From Hedera helix (Eukaryota; Streptophyta; Magnoliopsida; Apiales; Araliaceae), in NCBI GenBank assembly GCA_947179155.2, contig OX359284.1, forward strand, positions 6,582,932-6,646,931: a DNA stretch of 64,000 bases, in the 5' to 3' direction. How positions within the stretch are numbered: position 1 is the first letter of the stretch; the number at the start of each line of letters is the position of its first letter. The translations under genes were made by a program, and so were the position numbers. Below, piece by piece: positions 1 to 12,662 of this stretch. The notes under the pieces were generated by a model, which saw nothing but the letters and a program-made list of their open reading frames with translations, did no database searches and was not told where the DNA came from.

Positions 1-3000
1 GATATTGTTCTGCACCTAAAAGGAGATAATAGAGCCCTGAGTCAGATCAATGAGTGTCATACAGAATATTTACCATTACACTATGTACTTCTATTCCCTA
101 CTGGTGAGCTTGGTTGGGAACCTGGTCTACGACAGTGGAACTCCGAACAAAATGATTTTTCAGTAAGAAGGATGACACAGATGCAATTTTACAGTTATCG
201 TATGTTTCCACGTCCCACCGAGTATTTAACAATTCTTATAGGAGGAAAGTTATTTCAAGAGTTTATAGTAGATGCTTGAGCATCAACGGAGCAAAACAGG
301 TTATCTTACATCAGACTCAATCAGGATAAGTTACGTCAAGAGCTTTATGCAAATTTGTGTGACGGCAGTGTTGATGAGTTGGGCCCCGATTAGATCGGAC
401 TACGCTTTGTTCTGCCATCGTCCTTTACTGGGAATGCGCGTAACATGAGCCAGATTTTTCACGACTCGATGGCCATTACAAGGTACCACCAACACCCTGA
501 TATCTTTCTCACCATGATGGCCAACCCTAAATGGCCCAAAATAACATCAGCCTTACTAGAACACCAAACCTCTTTGGATCGTCCAGTCATAGTTGCCCAT
601 CTATTTGAGTTAAAACGGCGTGCCCTAATGCATGAGGTAAAAAATGAACAAATTTTTTGTCGCAAAGTTTCTCATGTATTCACCATTAAGTTCCAAAAAT
701 GAGGGATACCACAGATACATGCTTTACTCTTCCTTCATGGTCCTGTCAAGATTCAGACAACTGCACAAGTGGATCGGTTAGTTTGTACTGAATTCCCATA
801 TCAATCCACTGATTCAACTCTGTACGAAAAAATCAAGAGTTGTATGGTTCATGGTCCCTGTGGTTCTCGAAACCTATATTCAACTTGCATGGTGAACGAT
901 GCATGTCGGTTCCATTATCCAAAAGCCTTTGCAGATTCGACTACTTTGGATGAACATGGGTACCCTGTTTACCGTCATCGCCGTAATGGTCAGTTTTACA
1001 CCATCAGAGGGCATACATTTAATAATCGAGACGTCGTACCTTACAATCCACACCTATCAAGAAAGTTCAATTGATGTATAAACGCTGAGGTTTGTGCAGG
1101 AATGAGGTGCGTCAAATATATCCACAAGTACATTTACAAAGGTCATGATCGCATAACTATGGTTTTAGAGGGACCAGATGGAAACAATGAGATAAAGCAA
1201 TACCTTGATGCAAGGTATATTGGATTGACAGAGGCTGCATGGCTACTCTTCGGTTATCCTCTCCATGAATAAATTCTTTCGGTTGTACATCTAGATCTAC
1301 ATTTACTTGGGATGCATCAAGTTATTTACGATCCTGTTAAAACACTTGAAACAATTAGACTTGTGTCTAGGAGTCAAACCACAACTCTTACTGGATTCTT
1401 TGACTGTTGTTCTTCAAATGATGTTGCACGTGCCTACACATACTAAGAATTTCCCCAACATTTTTTTTAGAACAAAGGTCGAAAGATTTGGACTCCGAGG
1501 CAAAGTGGGTTTGCAATTGGCAGATTATACTTTGCTACGCCCAATTCTGGGGAGCGATTTTACCTTCGATTGCTATTAACAATTGTTAGAGGACTGCATT
1601 CTTTTGATGGTCTACGCACGATCAATGGTGTGTTATATGATAGTTTTAAATCAGCGTGTGTAGCTATGGGGCTCTTGGAAGATGATGCAGAGTGGGTACA
1701 ATGCCTCTAGGAGGCTTCAACCATGAATATGGGATACCAGTTACGGAGACTATTCTGTATCATTCTGGTGGAATGCTCCCCAATACAGACATGCACTATG
1801 TGGAAATAATTCTCCATCTATATATGTGATGATCTTCGTCACAAGCTACAAACAACTTTTGGCATATGCGCTCCAACACAACCTTAAATCGAAGATTACG
1901 GTTTATATTTGATTGATCAGTTACTACATGAATCTGGCAAAAAATTGGATGACTTCCCACCTATGCCACACCCCGTTCAAAATTGGAGTTATGTTTCAGG
2001 TAATAGATTGTTGATCGATCATATGCAACTAAGAAATGAAGCTAATCAATTGAATGACCTTTTGAATATTGATGTTTTAAATATTGCTCAACGTACGACT
2101 TATGACGCTATCACTATCTCTGTTGCTGAAAATCAGGGAAAAATATTTTTCCTCAATAGAGGTGCAGGAACAGGGAAAACCTTTTTGTATAATACCATCA
2201 CCACTAAAATTCATAGCGAGGGTCATATCGTCGTTACAGTTGCTTCATCAGGAATTACATCGTTGTTGTTGTTAGGCAATCAGACAGCTCATTATACATT
2301 ATGCATTCCATTCGATATCATAGAAAGCTCGGTATGTGGTTTTAGCAAATAGTCACCGCATGGGGAATTATTTAGGGAGGCACGCTTGATAATATGGGAC
2401 GAAGTCCCCATGCATCATGGACATGGTGTTGAGGTAGTTGATCACACACTTCATGACGTTCGTGATGATAACCGACCATTCGGTGGTATCATGATTGTGC
2501 TTGGCGGGGATTTTCGTCAAATACTACCAGTGATACCTAAAGGTGGGCGAGAACAAATTGTTCGTGCAGCTTTAAGACATTCTGCAATGTGGGCGAATGT
2601 GTGCGTATAGACTTTGAGCATAAACATGCGTTTGAATAGCAATCATCCTACAAATTCTTCTCACGCATCCTTCTTAGAAAAGGTGATTTATATTATAGAT
2701 TATTTATACAAAACCATCTAATTATTCATTTATATGAACTGATATGTTTCACATCATACTTAGATTGGGATCAGTACGCAAGATACTCTAGAACTTCCTC
2801 CAACGATACACAGGTGTCGAACTCTGCATGAACTTATTTTCAAAGTTTATCCACAACTAGATGTGCTCAGTGCTGTAACCCCATCCTACTTAACTGAGCG
2901 CGCAATTATTTCCACTCGGAATGATGATGTCTGCGCTATCAATGATGCTGCTCTACAAATTTATCCTGGTGAGACGTATACCTACTTAACAGTTGACAAG

Positions 3001-3503
3001 GTGTCAGATGGGGACGAACTCTAACGTTCTACCACTAATCAATATCCAAGTGAGTTTCTAAATTCTCTAAACCCGCCAGGTTTACTGCCTTTCAAGTTGG
3101 CGCTAAAGGTCGGGTGCCCCATTATATTGTTGAGGAATATAGCCCCGAAAGATGGACTCTGTAACGGGACCAGACTAATGGTTGTCAAGTGCGCATCGCG
3201 GGTTATTGAGGCTAGAATTCTAACTAATGACAAATCTGAGAATCTGTGTTTTATCCCGCGGATATCATTATCACCGTCGTCTAAAGATTCCAAATGACTA
3301 GACGCCAATTCCTAGTACGCTTAACATATGTTATGACAATCAACAAATCACAAGGCCAGTCAGTCAAGTTTGTTGGTGTAGATCTACGATTCCCTATATT
3401 TAGCCACGATCACCTATATGTGGCCATGTCTAGATGCACGTCAGTTGATCGTATCAGTGTCCTTTTCCCTCCTAATTGGTTCATGACTTTTGTTACGGTC
3501 TAA
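1..3503 (+). pseudogene. Degenerate Helitron Rep/helicase (RepHel), 5' truncated by window edge
   Basis: This is the transposase of a Helitron, a rolling-circle DNA transposon: an N-terminal Rep nuclease fused to a PIF1-type 5'-3' helicase. The reading jumps frame several times and meets stops. Helitron-like N domain reads YVLLFPTGELGWEPG (about 85-130) and RPTEYLTILIGGKLFQ (about 210-260). The Rep region follows at about 700-1180, with the paired-tyrosine segment KYIHKYIYKGHD. The HUH metal site, normally His-x-His after 'LP', reads IPQIHALLF, so its first His is replaced. Helicase motifs are RGAGTGKT (Walker A, ~2160), IIWDEVPM (Walker B, ~2386), LGGDFRQILPV (~2500), TINKSQGQS (~3340) and YVAMSRCTS (~3420). 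A small intron is plausible at about 2682-2763. Stops and the damaged HUH site argue that it is inactive. Confidence 0.9.
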
Positions 3504-4295
3504 GCACTCAGTAAACTTCTTTCTTGGTAGAAAATTTGTTTTTTCAAATTTTTGATTTGAAATGCTCTTCATTTGTTAGTTTTCATGTATGACGTGTTGG
3601 TAATCACTAAAGCAAATTATTATTTTTTTTTGTTTGGATTTTGGTAAAATTTAATTTCTTTTATATTAGTTTTGTTGTAGTAAATGGTGAGATTCTCTTG
3701 CAAATTTCTTTTTTATATTATAGCAAAATTGAAACTTTTATTGGATTTGGAATTTTGTTTCGACATTAGACTTACCAAGGTTCGGCTAGGTGTACATGTT
3801 TTCTCTCTTTTGGATTTTATCTTCTGAGCAACCTATTTTGTCGTGGGAATGCTTTTGTTTTATTTTATAAATTGTTTGAAGGTATCAGTTTAATAAGCTT
3901 GTCATTCTAATTCTCTGTTTTGCATTGAATTTAACCAATGAGTTTTCACTGAATAATTACACTAAGCCGAGGAAATTGACAAAAATATTTGCACCGGTTA
4001 TAGGGGCATGGGTTGGTAGAGGGTGGCTATAAGGGGCTTATTGGGGTTATGTTGTTTAACCACGCATGATGATTTTCTTCATTGGACATAAACTAGTACC
4101 ATCGAGGGATTCACTATATACTTCCAGAATGAATGATTTTCTTCATATCTCATTGTGATTCAGAGTCTACTATATACTTCCAGAATGAACGATTTTCTTC
4201 TTTCATTATGCTATTGTTTAGGTAATTATCTGTAGGCTTCTAACATTAGTACTTCAGACAATGCTCTGAGTTTAGTTGGGAAAGGAAAATTAATC
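3504..4295. other. AT-rich spacer between Helitron helicase and Nudix fragment
   Basis: No gene is recognisable. It contains a short imperfect direct duplication: 'actatatacttccagaatga' followed by a gattttcttc tail occurs near 4111 and again near 4170. If the Helitron carries the Nudix fragment, this is internal Helitron sequence; if not, it may hold the Helitron end, which I could not identify. Confidence 0.5.
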
Positions 4296-5510
4296 GTGGA
4301 CACTTACACATTTCGAATGAATGGAACAAATGGCATAAGTCCAACTACATATTGTAGTACAAGAGTATTTGATTCAATAGACGACGAGTATGGTGGAGTT
4401 GTAGTTAACCGTGAAAAATTACCATATAATCCAAGTGTCTTTTCCTCTATTATACGTTCGTCTCTTTGTCGTTGGAAGTTGAAGGTAATTTTCTCACAAA
4501 TGTATTTTATTTGCCAATAAGTTATGTACAATTGCTTAATTTTTTCTGCATAAATAGAAAAATCATGTGATTTAGCTTTCTGAAGTCCTTTTGATGGGCA
4601 TTCACAATCTTATGTCATTTAATTGTAGGGGAAGAAGGGAGTTTGGCTAGAAAAAATTGAGTTTGTTCCTATAGCTGTAAAGGTAAACGACAAATTTAAG
4701 AGTGTCATTCGTCTATTTTATTTCATTGTTTGAGCAGTTATTTGAACTGTGATTTGTTTGTAGGAAGGATTTCAGTACCATAATGCGGAAACAAGATATG
4801 CCATTATGACCTACTGGTTTCCTGAAGGACCTTGCATGCTTCCTGATAATGCTTCCCATCAAGTTGGAGTTGGGGGCTTTGTGATTAACGAAATGAATGA
4901 GGTACAAAAACCTTTTTTTACCATAAACTTGGTTTAAGTAAGCACATATACTAAATCGCTTAATAGTGGCATTACTCAAACAAGTGCATAGTGTATCACA
5001 CATTATATTCTGGTTCCAATAACTTTTTGTCTCTTGTAATCTTTTTTCTGCTAATAGAATTAGTTGAACTCAATCTAAAAGTTATTTCGGGGAAAAATTT
5101 ATTAAGAAATTAAAAATCATTTTTGTTCAGTTGGTTCATCCTTAGACTTTGATTTGTATCAAATCTTCCAGGTCAATTTGCTATGTTAAACTTGGACATA
5201 CACCCAAAATTTCTATACTTCTTATAAAATATTTCTGAGACCATCTTCTACAGGTGCTTGTAGTACAAGAAAAACACACTGCCCCAGCACTTACTGGCCT
5301 ATGGAAAATACCAACTGGTTTCATTCATAAGGTTCGGTTTCTCTATTTTTTTGAACTTCAATCTAGTGCTTTTTGGTGCATGTAAAGTAATACGTATAAC
5401 ATAGTACAACAATCTTTGTATGGATGAAGTTTCGACTCTTTTCCTTTTTATCCCATCAGTTAGACGAAATCTTTAATGGAGTTGCAAGAGAAGTTAAGGA
5501 GGAAACTGAT
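4296..5510 (+). pseudogene. Truncated Nudix hydrolase, five exons
   Basis: Nudix enzymes hydrolyse nucleoside diphosphates linked to another group; this resembles the plant NUDX2/8/10-type group. Five exons with GT-AG borders, all phase 0, can be read: 4296-4484, 4629-4682, 4764-4901, 5254-5331 and 5460-5510. They encode the N-terminal segment, GKKGVWLEKIEFVPIAVK, a stretch containing YWFPEG and HQVGVGGFVINE, then VLVVQEKHTAPALTGLWKIP, and end in the Nudix box (G-FIHKL-D, then AREVKEETD). The conserved Glu after Gx5 is Asp and the Gly after EET is Asp. Everything downstream of the box is missing; I found no further exon before 6.5 kb. The normal protein is roughly twice this length. With the Helitron helicase immediately upstream on the same strand, capture by the Helitron is likely, though insertion next to an old gene is possible. 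Confidence 0.8.
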
Positions 5511-6495
5511 GTAAGAACATAACAGTTCTATTGTCTATGTTTCCGTTCAGTCTTGCATCATGAGTATGTATTTCAAATTATATAATAACTTTTGCCACCC
5601 TTTTGTTTTTAATGTTGCAAATTGACACCTAATTTGTGGAAGTTGTAGCTTTCAGGTAATAAAGATATGGTCATAAATATGATCTTAATGATCTTTTATC
5701 ATTTCAATCTGGTGAATTGCTTACAAAAAAGGCTCAAAAGTCACCTCTTCCTCACAGAAGGTTCACTTAAATCAAAAGCTACCTGCTTTCTTATGAAATG
5801 CTTAAAAATGAACTGGTTGAAGTTTACTACTTATAGCTTAATATACTTGGTGTTATGACAGTATTTTTTTGTCTGGACTTAAGATGCATCATTTTATACT
5901 TTTGGGTATATATGCTAGAGCCTTTCTTTTGGATTTTTACATATTTGATACATTATCTTTATAGTTTTTTTTTCCTCATTCGATCTCACAAAATGGCTTG
6001 TAGTACTACCATTTTTTTCACATGAAATATTGTTTATGGATCATATTAATCGATGGTTAGAGATACTGGAGGCAAATAAATGCTTCCAAGTTTCTCATTC
6101 AGTTTTGTCAATAAAGGAAATGTGTGTGGGATACTCGAAAACACTATATTACACAAATTTCTCAATTAAAAAAAAAACTAAGGAAAATCGTCAATCAATA
6201 TGAGTCCGCTATCGTCAATCAATTAATTTCTCAAAGTTTCCAAGAACTAATTTTAAGTTGGGAATGAGTAGCACACTAATGTTTGCCTCGTAAAGAAACT
6301 ATGACTAGATTGATTTTTTTTTTCTACATCACTATTATTGTATTAATGTTTGGACTCTCAGTTCTATTATGAAACTACGCTCAGTTCTATTATGAAACTG
6401 AGAGTCCACAACAGTTTTAGATTTTTTAATCTAAAAATATTGGATACAGTACTCAACTATTATATTAGTTGCATCGTACCTTCAGACACGGGTTA
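5511..6495. other. AT-rich, no recognisable coding sequence
   Basis: I searched this stretch for the missing 3' Nudix exons and saw none. Open frames here are short and of biased composition. A small hairpin lies at 6351-6408, listed separately. Confidence 0.5.
6351..6408. repeat. 13-bp inverted repeat hairpin with internal duplication
   Basis: The arms TGGACTCTCAGTT (6351-6363) and AACTGAGAGTCCA (6396-6408) are perfect complements. Between and overlapping them, 'cagttctattatgaaact' occurs twice. The whole could fold as a short hairpin; no target duplication was seen. Confidence 0.6.
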
Positions 6496-6712
6496 TCCCT
6501 AGTATATTATATAATAGGAGAGGGGAGGTGACATCAACCTTAGGTTGTGTTACAAATCTCTTTTCCTTTTTGCCCTTGCAAGTTCAGTTATTTTACAATT
6601 TTGTTTTTTTTTTATAAATTTTATCTCTTAATTTTATCTTCTAAATTTGATAAAAATTACTATTATATCTTTACATTAATTATACACATAACGCGTGTGT
6701 GACATAGACTAG
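6496..6712 (+). mobile_element. Possible short non-autonomous Helitron relic
   Basis: The segment starts with TC directly after A and ends CTAG directly before T, as expected for Helitron insertion between A and T. A short GC-bearing hairpin (ACACA, loop, TGTGT at 6684-6700) sits about 10 bases before the 3' CTAG. The 5' end carries an 'agtatattatataatagga' segment of a kind seen at many plant Helitron termini. It could instead be the 3' terminus of the large Helitron whose helicase lies at 1-3503. Ends are short, so the call is tentative. Confidence 0.35.
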
Positions 6713-6887
6713 TATTATATAGATGGTTAAGAAAACTTTCAGTTACTTTTTAGATATTGATGATGCTATGTTTCAGCATTCTCAACCATGCTCCGAAATA
6801 CCTATAAATCAACGAATATGTGGAGGGTTGGTATCCGCCTCTGGTAGTTAAGTCAATAACAATAATGCAGGTTATAAGTTTGAGAAT

Positions 6888-6924
<37 letters not shown>

Positions 6925-8665
6925 TGTATCAGAAATCCTTCATTTGTATTTGTAGATAATTTTTGATTAACTATCTCTTAGGATTTTTCTCCTCTTTGGG
7001 AAAGAACCGTTATAGATATGTTCAAATGTAAGTGGATTGGAAAAGATAAAAACCCCTAATAAGAAGAACTCTAATCCAATTGGGTTTCGCGCATGATGGG
7101 TACTTGAGTTGTACCAACAGGTGTTCGAGTTCTAAATGTAATGTTTGGAGTCCATTGGGGATTCAAGTCCCGAGAATGGTCGGGGTACCACTCCTTAACA
7201 GATATTTTTTCTTTTTCACTCGAGTTTTTTAAGTTCCGAACATACTCTAATCAAACAATAAAGTGAAAACTAGGAAATAAGTTTTACAATAGGGATTTTT
7301 ACTGACTTTTAGCATGGAATTTAAAAGCCGGTTATAAATTTTTTAGCTAGCATAGCCTGTCTTAGAAGAGTAGGGTTACGTCCGGCATTGCGAGCTTATT
7401 GTAATAAATAATAAAAAAAAAAAAAGTAGTTATTTTCTATGAAAAATGAATACCCTGACTAATTTGAAATAAAAGTCATTGTTAAGTTGAGTTGAGCAGT
7501 TACCTCACAGTAAATTTTCTCAGATAACGTTAGAGGGTATTTTGTTCGTCTTTGTATAATTTTCTTTAAGGTTGATTTAACATTAACAAATTCATTTAAC
7601 AAGTTAAAAAGGCATGAAATTGTTAGATAAGAACAAACAAGGTGAAATCTTCTTGAGAAACACCAACATTCAGTATATCCAATTAATCTTGAAGATCAAA
7701 ATCATAGGCAGAAGAGAAAATTACTTAAGTTGCATCACATATGGTGTTGAAACTTATGAAGTAATTGCTGATATTTATACTCCATGTTTGTGCATCATGG
7801 TCCACTCTGCTAATTTCCCTGATATGTTGAAAATAAATAACTAGACACACTTTATACTTATGATAAAAAGAAGAGGAGCACTATTTCCGCACATGTTTTT
7901 GATATTTTCACATCGTTTTCTCTTCCATGAAAGTAAGACTCGCTTTATGCTCATGTGAGAGAGGATCATGTAAAAATATCACTTCTCGAAAGAGAACCAT
8001 ATAAAAAAATTACAAACATATATAAAAATATTAGTTCTCAAAATATATTATTAGAGCAAGCGTTATTGCGTTAAGACTCCTATCATTGTGTTTTATCATT
8101 TATAGGTTGTTTTGAATTTTAAGTAAGAGTTTAGTTTTTTTGTATCAGTGAAAAACTAATATGTCCGTAATAAATATATATTTTCTCTAACAGTAACACT
8201 TTTTCTCATCGAAAACAATACTAAAAGTGAAGCAAAAGTATCAAGTTTAATGGTAAAAAGAATAATAGTAGTAATAAACAATTAGAAATATTACATGACT
8301 TTGAATGGTAATGGCATTACTTCACATGTTTTATTTAACTCGGTGCAAGAAGTTTTTATATCGATCATTTCGAAACGAAAGAAAAAGAAATATACATATA
8401 ATTTTTGAACAACGGGAGCAAATAAAATGAACAAGATTGTCAAAATGTACAGAGATTATATAGCAAGTTTATTATTTTTCATGTTAGTTTCTCAACCAAT
8501 CTTCTGTTTAGCCTTTTTAATTTACGAGGGGAAATATAATAAATAAAGTGAACAAGATTGTCAGAATATTATAGAGAACGACCCTATCCATCTAAAGTTG
8601 AAATCGGTAATAGATTGTGTTGTAATTGATTTATATTTTTGTAAATTTGATTTATCGTTACTACG
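6713..8665. other. AT-rich spacer with TG microsatellite
   Basis: A (TG)n run lies at 6891-6919. An open frame of 76 codons at 7614-7844 has no recognisable family. No RNA gene or other element could be supported. Confidence 0.5.
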
Positions 8666-9379
8666 ATTAGGAGTGAAAACAAATAATCGATCAAAATCGA
8701 ATAATCGTTCAAATCGAATCAAATTGACAATAAACCAAACTGAAAATTTAAAAATAACAAGTCGACAATTACAAAGCAAATAAAACCGAATCCTAGTCAA
8801 GCAGTTTTAGTTTGCACCCATGAAAAAATCAAAATCGATCAAACTGGACGAATATATAAAGCTATAAATATATTTATATATTTATAAATATAATTTTATA
8901 TAAAATATACTTTTTCTTATATACAATAATACTCAATTTTTTTAGTATATGATATAATATTTTATTTATCATAATAGAAAATTTAGATTTAATGGATGTT
9001 TATTACTCATCTATGTTTAATCTCCTTTTGAGTGTTTTATTAGTATTTTAGTCTTAATTTATCTTGGGAATAAGTTTAAAATCTTATTTCTACTAATCAT
9101 AAATATTTGTCAAAATTTAGGGAGTAGAACTCTCTAGTATAATATATTGTGTTTGATTGTTTGACGATTTATGATTTAATTTTATATTTAATTGTCCATT
9201 TGTTCTTATTTCAAACTGCCTAAACTGATCGATTTAACTGATAGCCAAATAGGGCGACAATTGACTATGGAGTAAAGGTTTGAGCGATTTTGATTTTTAA
9301 CTTTTTATAACTGACTTAAATGATTTGGTTATTTTTTTATATACAAAACTGATCAAAATGACCGTTATGCACCCCTAAT
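8666..9379. mobile_element. Short TIR element (hAT/MITE-like)
   Basis: The left end ATTAGGAGTG and the right end CACCCCTAAT are near-perfect inverted termini (9 of 10). The subterminal regions hold repeated 'aatcgatcaaaatcg'-type motifs in opposite orientation, common in plant hAT MITEs. I could not settle a clean target duplication, so the superfamily is uncertain. It encodes nothing recognisable. Confidence 0.45.
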
Positions 9380-9929
9380 TACAACATAGTAGACGGAGGT
9401 TGTAAAGGGTAGAGCCCCCTAGAAGCAAATCGCAAGGTGTAATTGGACTTGAGAATTTATTAGTAATTTAGTCTTGAATTTTACTAATGTATTGGGTTTA
9501 ATCCCATGTTATAACAGTTAAGATTTTTTAATTATTGTAAATTATTATTTAGTGTGTGAATAATAATAGAGTGTGTGATTAAAAAACTAGTTAGTTGTTG
9601 GGTTAAATGCAAATATGACCCTTGAACTATAGGGTTTTGAACCACAGGTGTCACATGTACATTAACTGCCCATATGGCACCTATGACGCGGCAACTTAGT
9701 CAGATTTAGGGAAAAAATACGCTCCCCCCATGAATCGAACCCATTTGAACTTTATCCAAGAAATAAATTGTATACCCAAAAAATTCACCCTTTATTTATA
9801 ATTTTTGTTTATATAAATTCCTTATTCAAACCTCTTAACTATATGAGTATTAAAAATAAAATCCTATTAATTATTAATTCAGTTAAAAAATGTTTGCCCC
9901 AACCAAATTTCACTAAAGTATTTAATTTT

Positions 9930-9991
9930 ATTATTATTATTATTTTATATTATTCTTCTTCTTCTTATTATTATTATTATTATTATTATTC
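9930..9991. repeat. ATT/CTT trinucleotide microsatellite
   Basis: Runs of ATT repeats interrupted by a short CTT run, inside the left part of the MULE-like interval. Confidence 0.85.
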
Positions 9992-10095
9992 AACTTATGT
10001 CAATAAAATTAAAAAACCCAATATGTATATAATGAAAACGAAACAACTACAACAGAAGACTCCATTACAAAGAAAGCTCTGTCAACCCTCAGTGG

Positions 10096-12200
10096 TAGGG
10101 CTGTAAATGGTAATCGAAAAATTCGTATCCGTCCGCATCCGTATTCCGGAAAAAAAAACAGATATTATTTGCATTCGAAAAAAAACGGATATATCCGTAT
10201 TCGGTTTATAAGTATCCATAAATAAACGAATACGGATATAGGCGTATTCGTATTCATTTAATATCCGTTTATAAATATATCCAGTGGATATCCGAAATCC
10301 GATATCTGAATTTGGATCCATATCCGGAATTCGTATCCGAATAACTTATATATATATATATATATATATATACATAAAATAAGCAAAATAATTTCTTTTA
10401 AGTGGTCTTCCTTATCTTCCCTATATAATAATTAGTTTTCACTATCATATGAAAATTATTTTTAAAATATGTCATTTCACTTCTAAAAAGTAGGAAATAA
10501 CACTTTTATTATAATATTAATAAATTAATTTAAGTATAGTTAATGAATTTTTACTATTATAAAGTTAAAATATCTAAAATGTATTATTTAAAAAGTGTTA
10601 TAAATATCATTTAACAAGTGTTACAATATAACTTTTGAATCATTTAATAAGTGTTATAAATATCATTTAAATGTTATAATTATAGATTATAAATATTCAT
10701 ACACACTACAGTATTATTCCTAACATATAAAATGGATATCAACTTATTAATGGACGTCAAACTTTAATAAGTAGAGCATTCATTTTGAAATTTAGGATTT
10801 CAAAAATAATAAAAATTTATTTGAATTGTAATTTAGAGCATTAATTATTGTATTTATTAAAAATAAATAAATTAACATTCATTCATTAATAAACTATACT
10901 TTAAAACTTATTATTTTTTTCCTTTATTCTAGTTATATATAATGTTACAATATATCTAAAATGCATCATTTAACAAGTTTTATAAATATCATTTAAATAT
11001 TGTAATTATAGATTATAAATATTCATACACACTACAATATTATTCTAAATTAACACATAAAATGAGCATCTACTTATTAATGGATATCTAAACATTAATA
11101 AGTAGAGCACTCATTTTTGAATTTAGGATTTCAAAAATAATGAAAATTTTTTTGAATTATAATTTAGAGCATTGATTATTGTATTTATTAAAAATAAATA
11201 AATTAACATTCATTCATTAATGAAGTATACTTTAAAACTCATATTTTTTTTCCTTATTCTAGTTATATATAGTGTTACAATATATCTAAAATATATCATT
11301 TAATAAGTATTATAAATATCATTTAAATGTTATAATTATAGATTATAAATATTCATACACACTATAGTATTACTCCAAATTAACACATAAAATGAACATC
11401 TACTTATTAATGTGCATCTAAACATTAATAAGTAGAGCATTCATTTTGAATTTAGGATTTTAAAAATAATAAAAATTTATTTAAATTATAATTTAGAGTA
11501 TTGATTATTGTATTTATTAAAAATAAATAAATTAACATTCATTCATTAATGAACTATACTTTAAAACTCATTATTTTTTTCCGATTATTATAGTTATATA
11601 TAGTGTTACAATATATCTAAAATGTATCATTTAACAAGTGTTATAAATATCATTTAAATGTTATAATTATATATTATAAATATTCATACACACTACAGTA
11701 TTACTCCAAATTAACACATAAAATGGATATCTATTTATTAATAGACATCTAAACATTAATAAGTAAAGCATTCATTTTGAATTTAGGATTTCAAAAATAA
11801 TGAAAACTTATTTGAATTGTAATTTAGAGTATTGATTATTGTATTTATTATAAATAAATAAATTAACATTCATTCATTAGTATGTATGGTTTAAAATTTA
11901 AATTGTGATTGGTTATGAGTAATTATTCAACTTTTTTCTTTATTTTTGTAAATAATTTGAATGAATTTTATATTAGGTAATTTATAAATGAATCTGGATA
12001 TCCGAATAATCTATTTATTCGAATAAAATAAACGAAAACGAATATTATCCGTATTCGGATATTATTTCGAATACTGGATACAGATAGCATTTTTAAAATC
12101 CACCGGATACCAGATACGAATATGGATAGCGAATTAATTTTTCGAATATGGATACGGATACTGCTATATTTGGATTCATTTATATCCGTTTACACCTCTA
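10096..12200. mobile_element. Non-autonomous hAT element, 2.1 kb, with 8-bp TSD
   Basis: The termini TAGGGCTGTAAATGG (left) and CCGTTTACACCTCTA (right) are imperfect inverted repeats of the TAGGGGTGTAAACGG kind usual in plant hAT elements. They are flanked by CTCAGTGG (10088-10095) and CCCAGTGG (12201-12208), an 8-bp target duplication with one mismatch. Both subterminal regions are rich in 'atatccg'/'cggatat' motifs in opposite orientation, which in hAT elements bind transposase. No transposase frame is present. The centre is a tandem array of about 330-bp units, listed separately. An (AT)n run lies at about 10347-10371. Confidence 0.85.
10561..11890. repeat. Four tandem copies of a ~330-bp AT-rich unit
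   Basis: The landmark 'atttagag(c/t)a' recurs at about 10831, 11162, 11491 and 11822, giving spacings of 331, 329 and 331 bases. Each unit also contains 'tatcatttaaatgttataat', 'attcatacacacta', 'aacattaataagtagagca' and 'attaacattcattcatta'. The first unit has an extra internal duplication. The array makes up about 60% of the hAT element. Confidence 0.9.
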
Positions 12201-12405
12201 CCCAGTGGATTCCCTCTTGAATGATTCAATTGGAGTGGGCCCATAGTTTTTCCTCTCTTTTCATTTTATTTCTTTATGAATTTAAAAAGAACAAAAAAAA
12301 ATCTTATATGGGTTTTGCTCCTTTCGTTCCTTTTTCTATGCAACAGGTTTCCGGTGAGGGCTTTACTAGGTCTGGTTTCCGGTGAGTTGTGCGTGTTAGT
12401 TCCCA
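12201..12405. other. Spacer, no feature recognised
   Basis: Unique-looking sequence with no coding signal between the hAT element and the repeat-rich block. Confidence 0.4.
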
Positions 12406-12627
12406 GAGGCACACAAGTGATCTAGAAGGGGGGGTTGAATAGATCTCTTAAAAACTTTTTCTTTTAAGATTAAGTTCAAAGATTTAATAGCAATTAATAA
12501 ACTTAATTAAGATTTGTTTGCACAGCGGAATATTAGTTTGAAAACACCCCTTAAAGATTTGTAACACTTCTCCGTTGAGTTAAGACTATTAGAGAAAGCC
12601 ACTTGTTAGGTAAATCAATTAACAGTC

Positions 12628-12662
<35 letters not shown>

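Noticed and set aside
7081..7200. tRNA-derived SINE with B box (gtgttcgagttc)
   Set aside because: No matching A box at the right distance, no poly-A or T tail and no target duplication.
7614..7844. 76-codon frame in the spacer after the Nudix fragment
   Set aside because: No recognisable domain, no splice partners, AT-rich region where such frames arise by chance.
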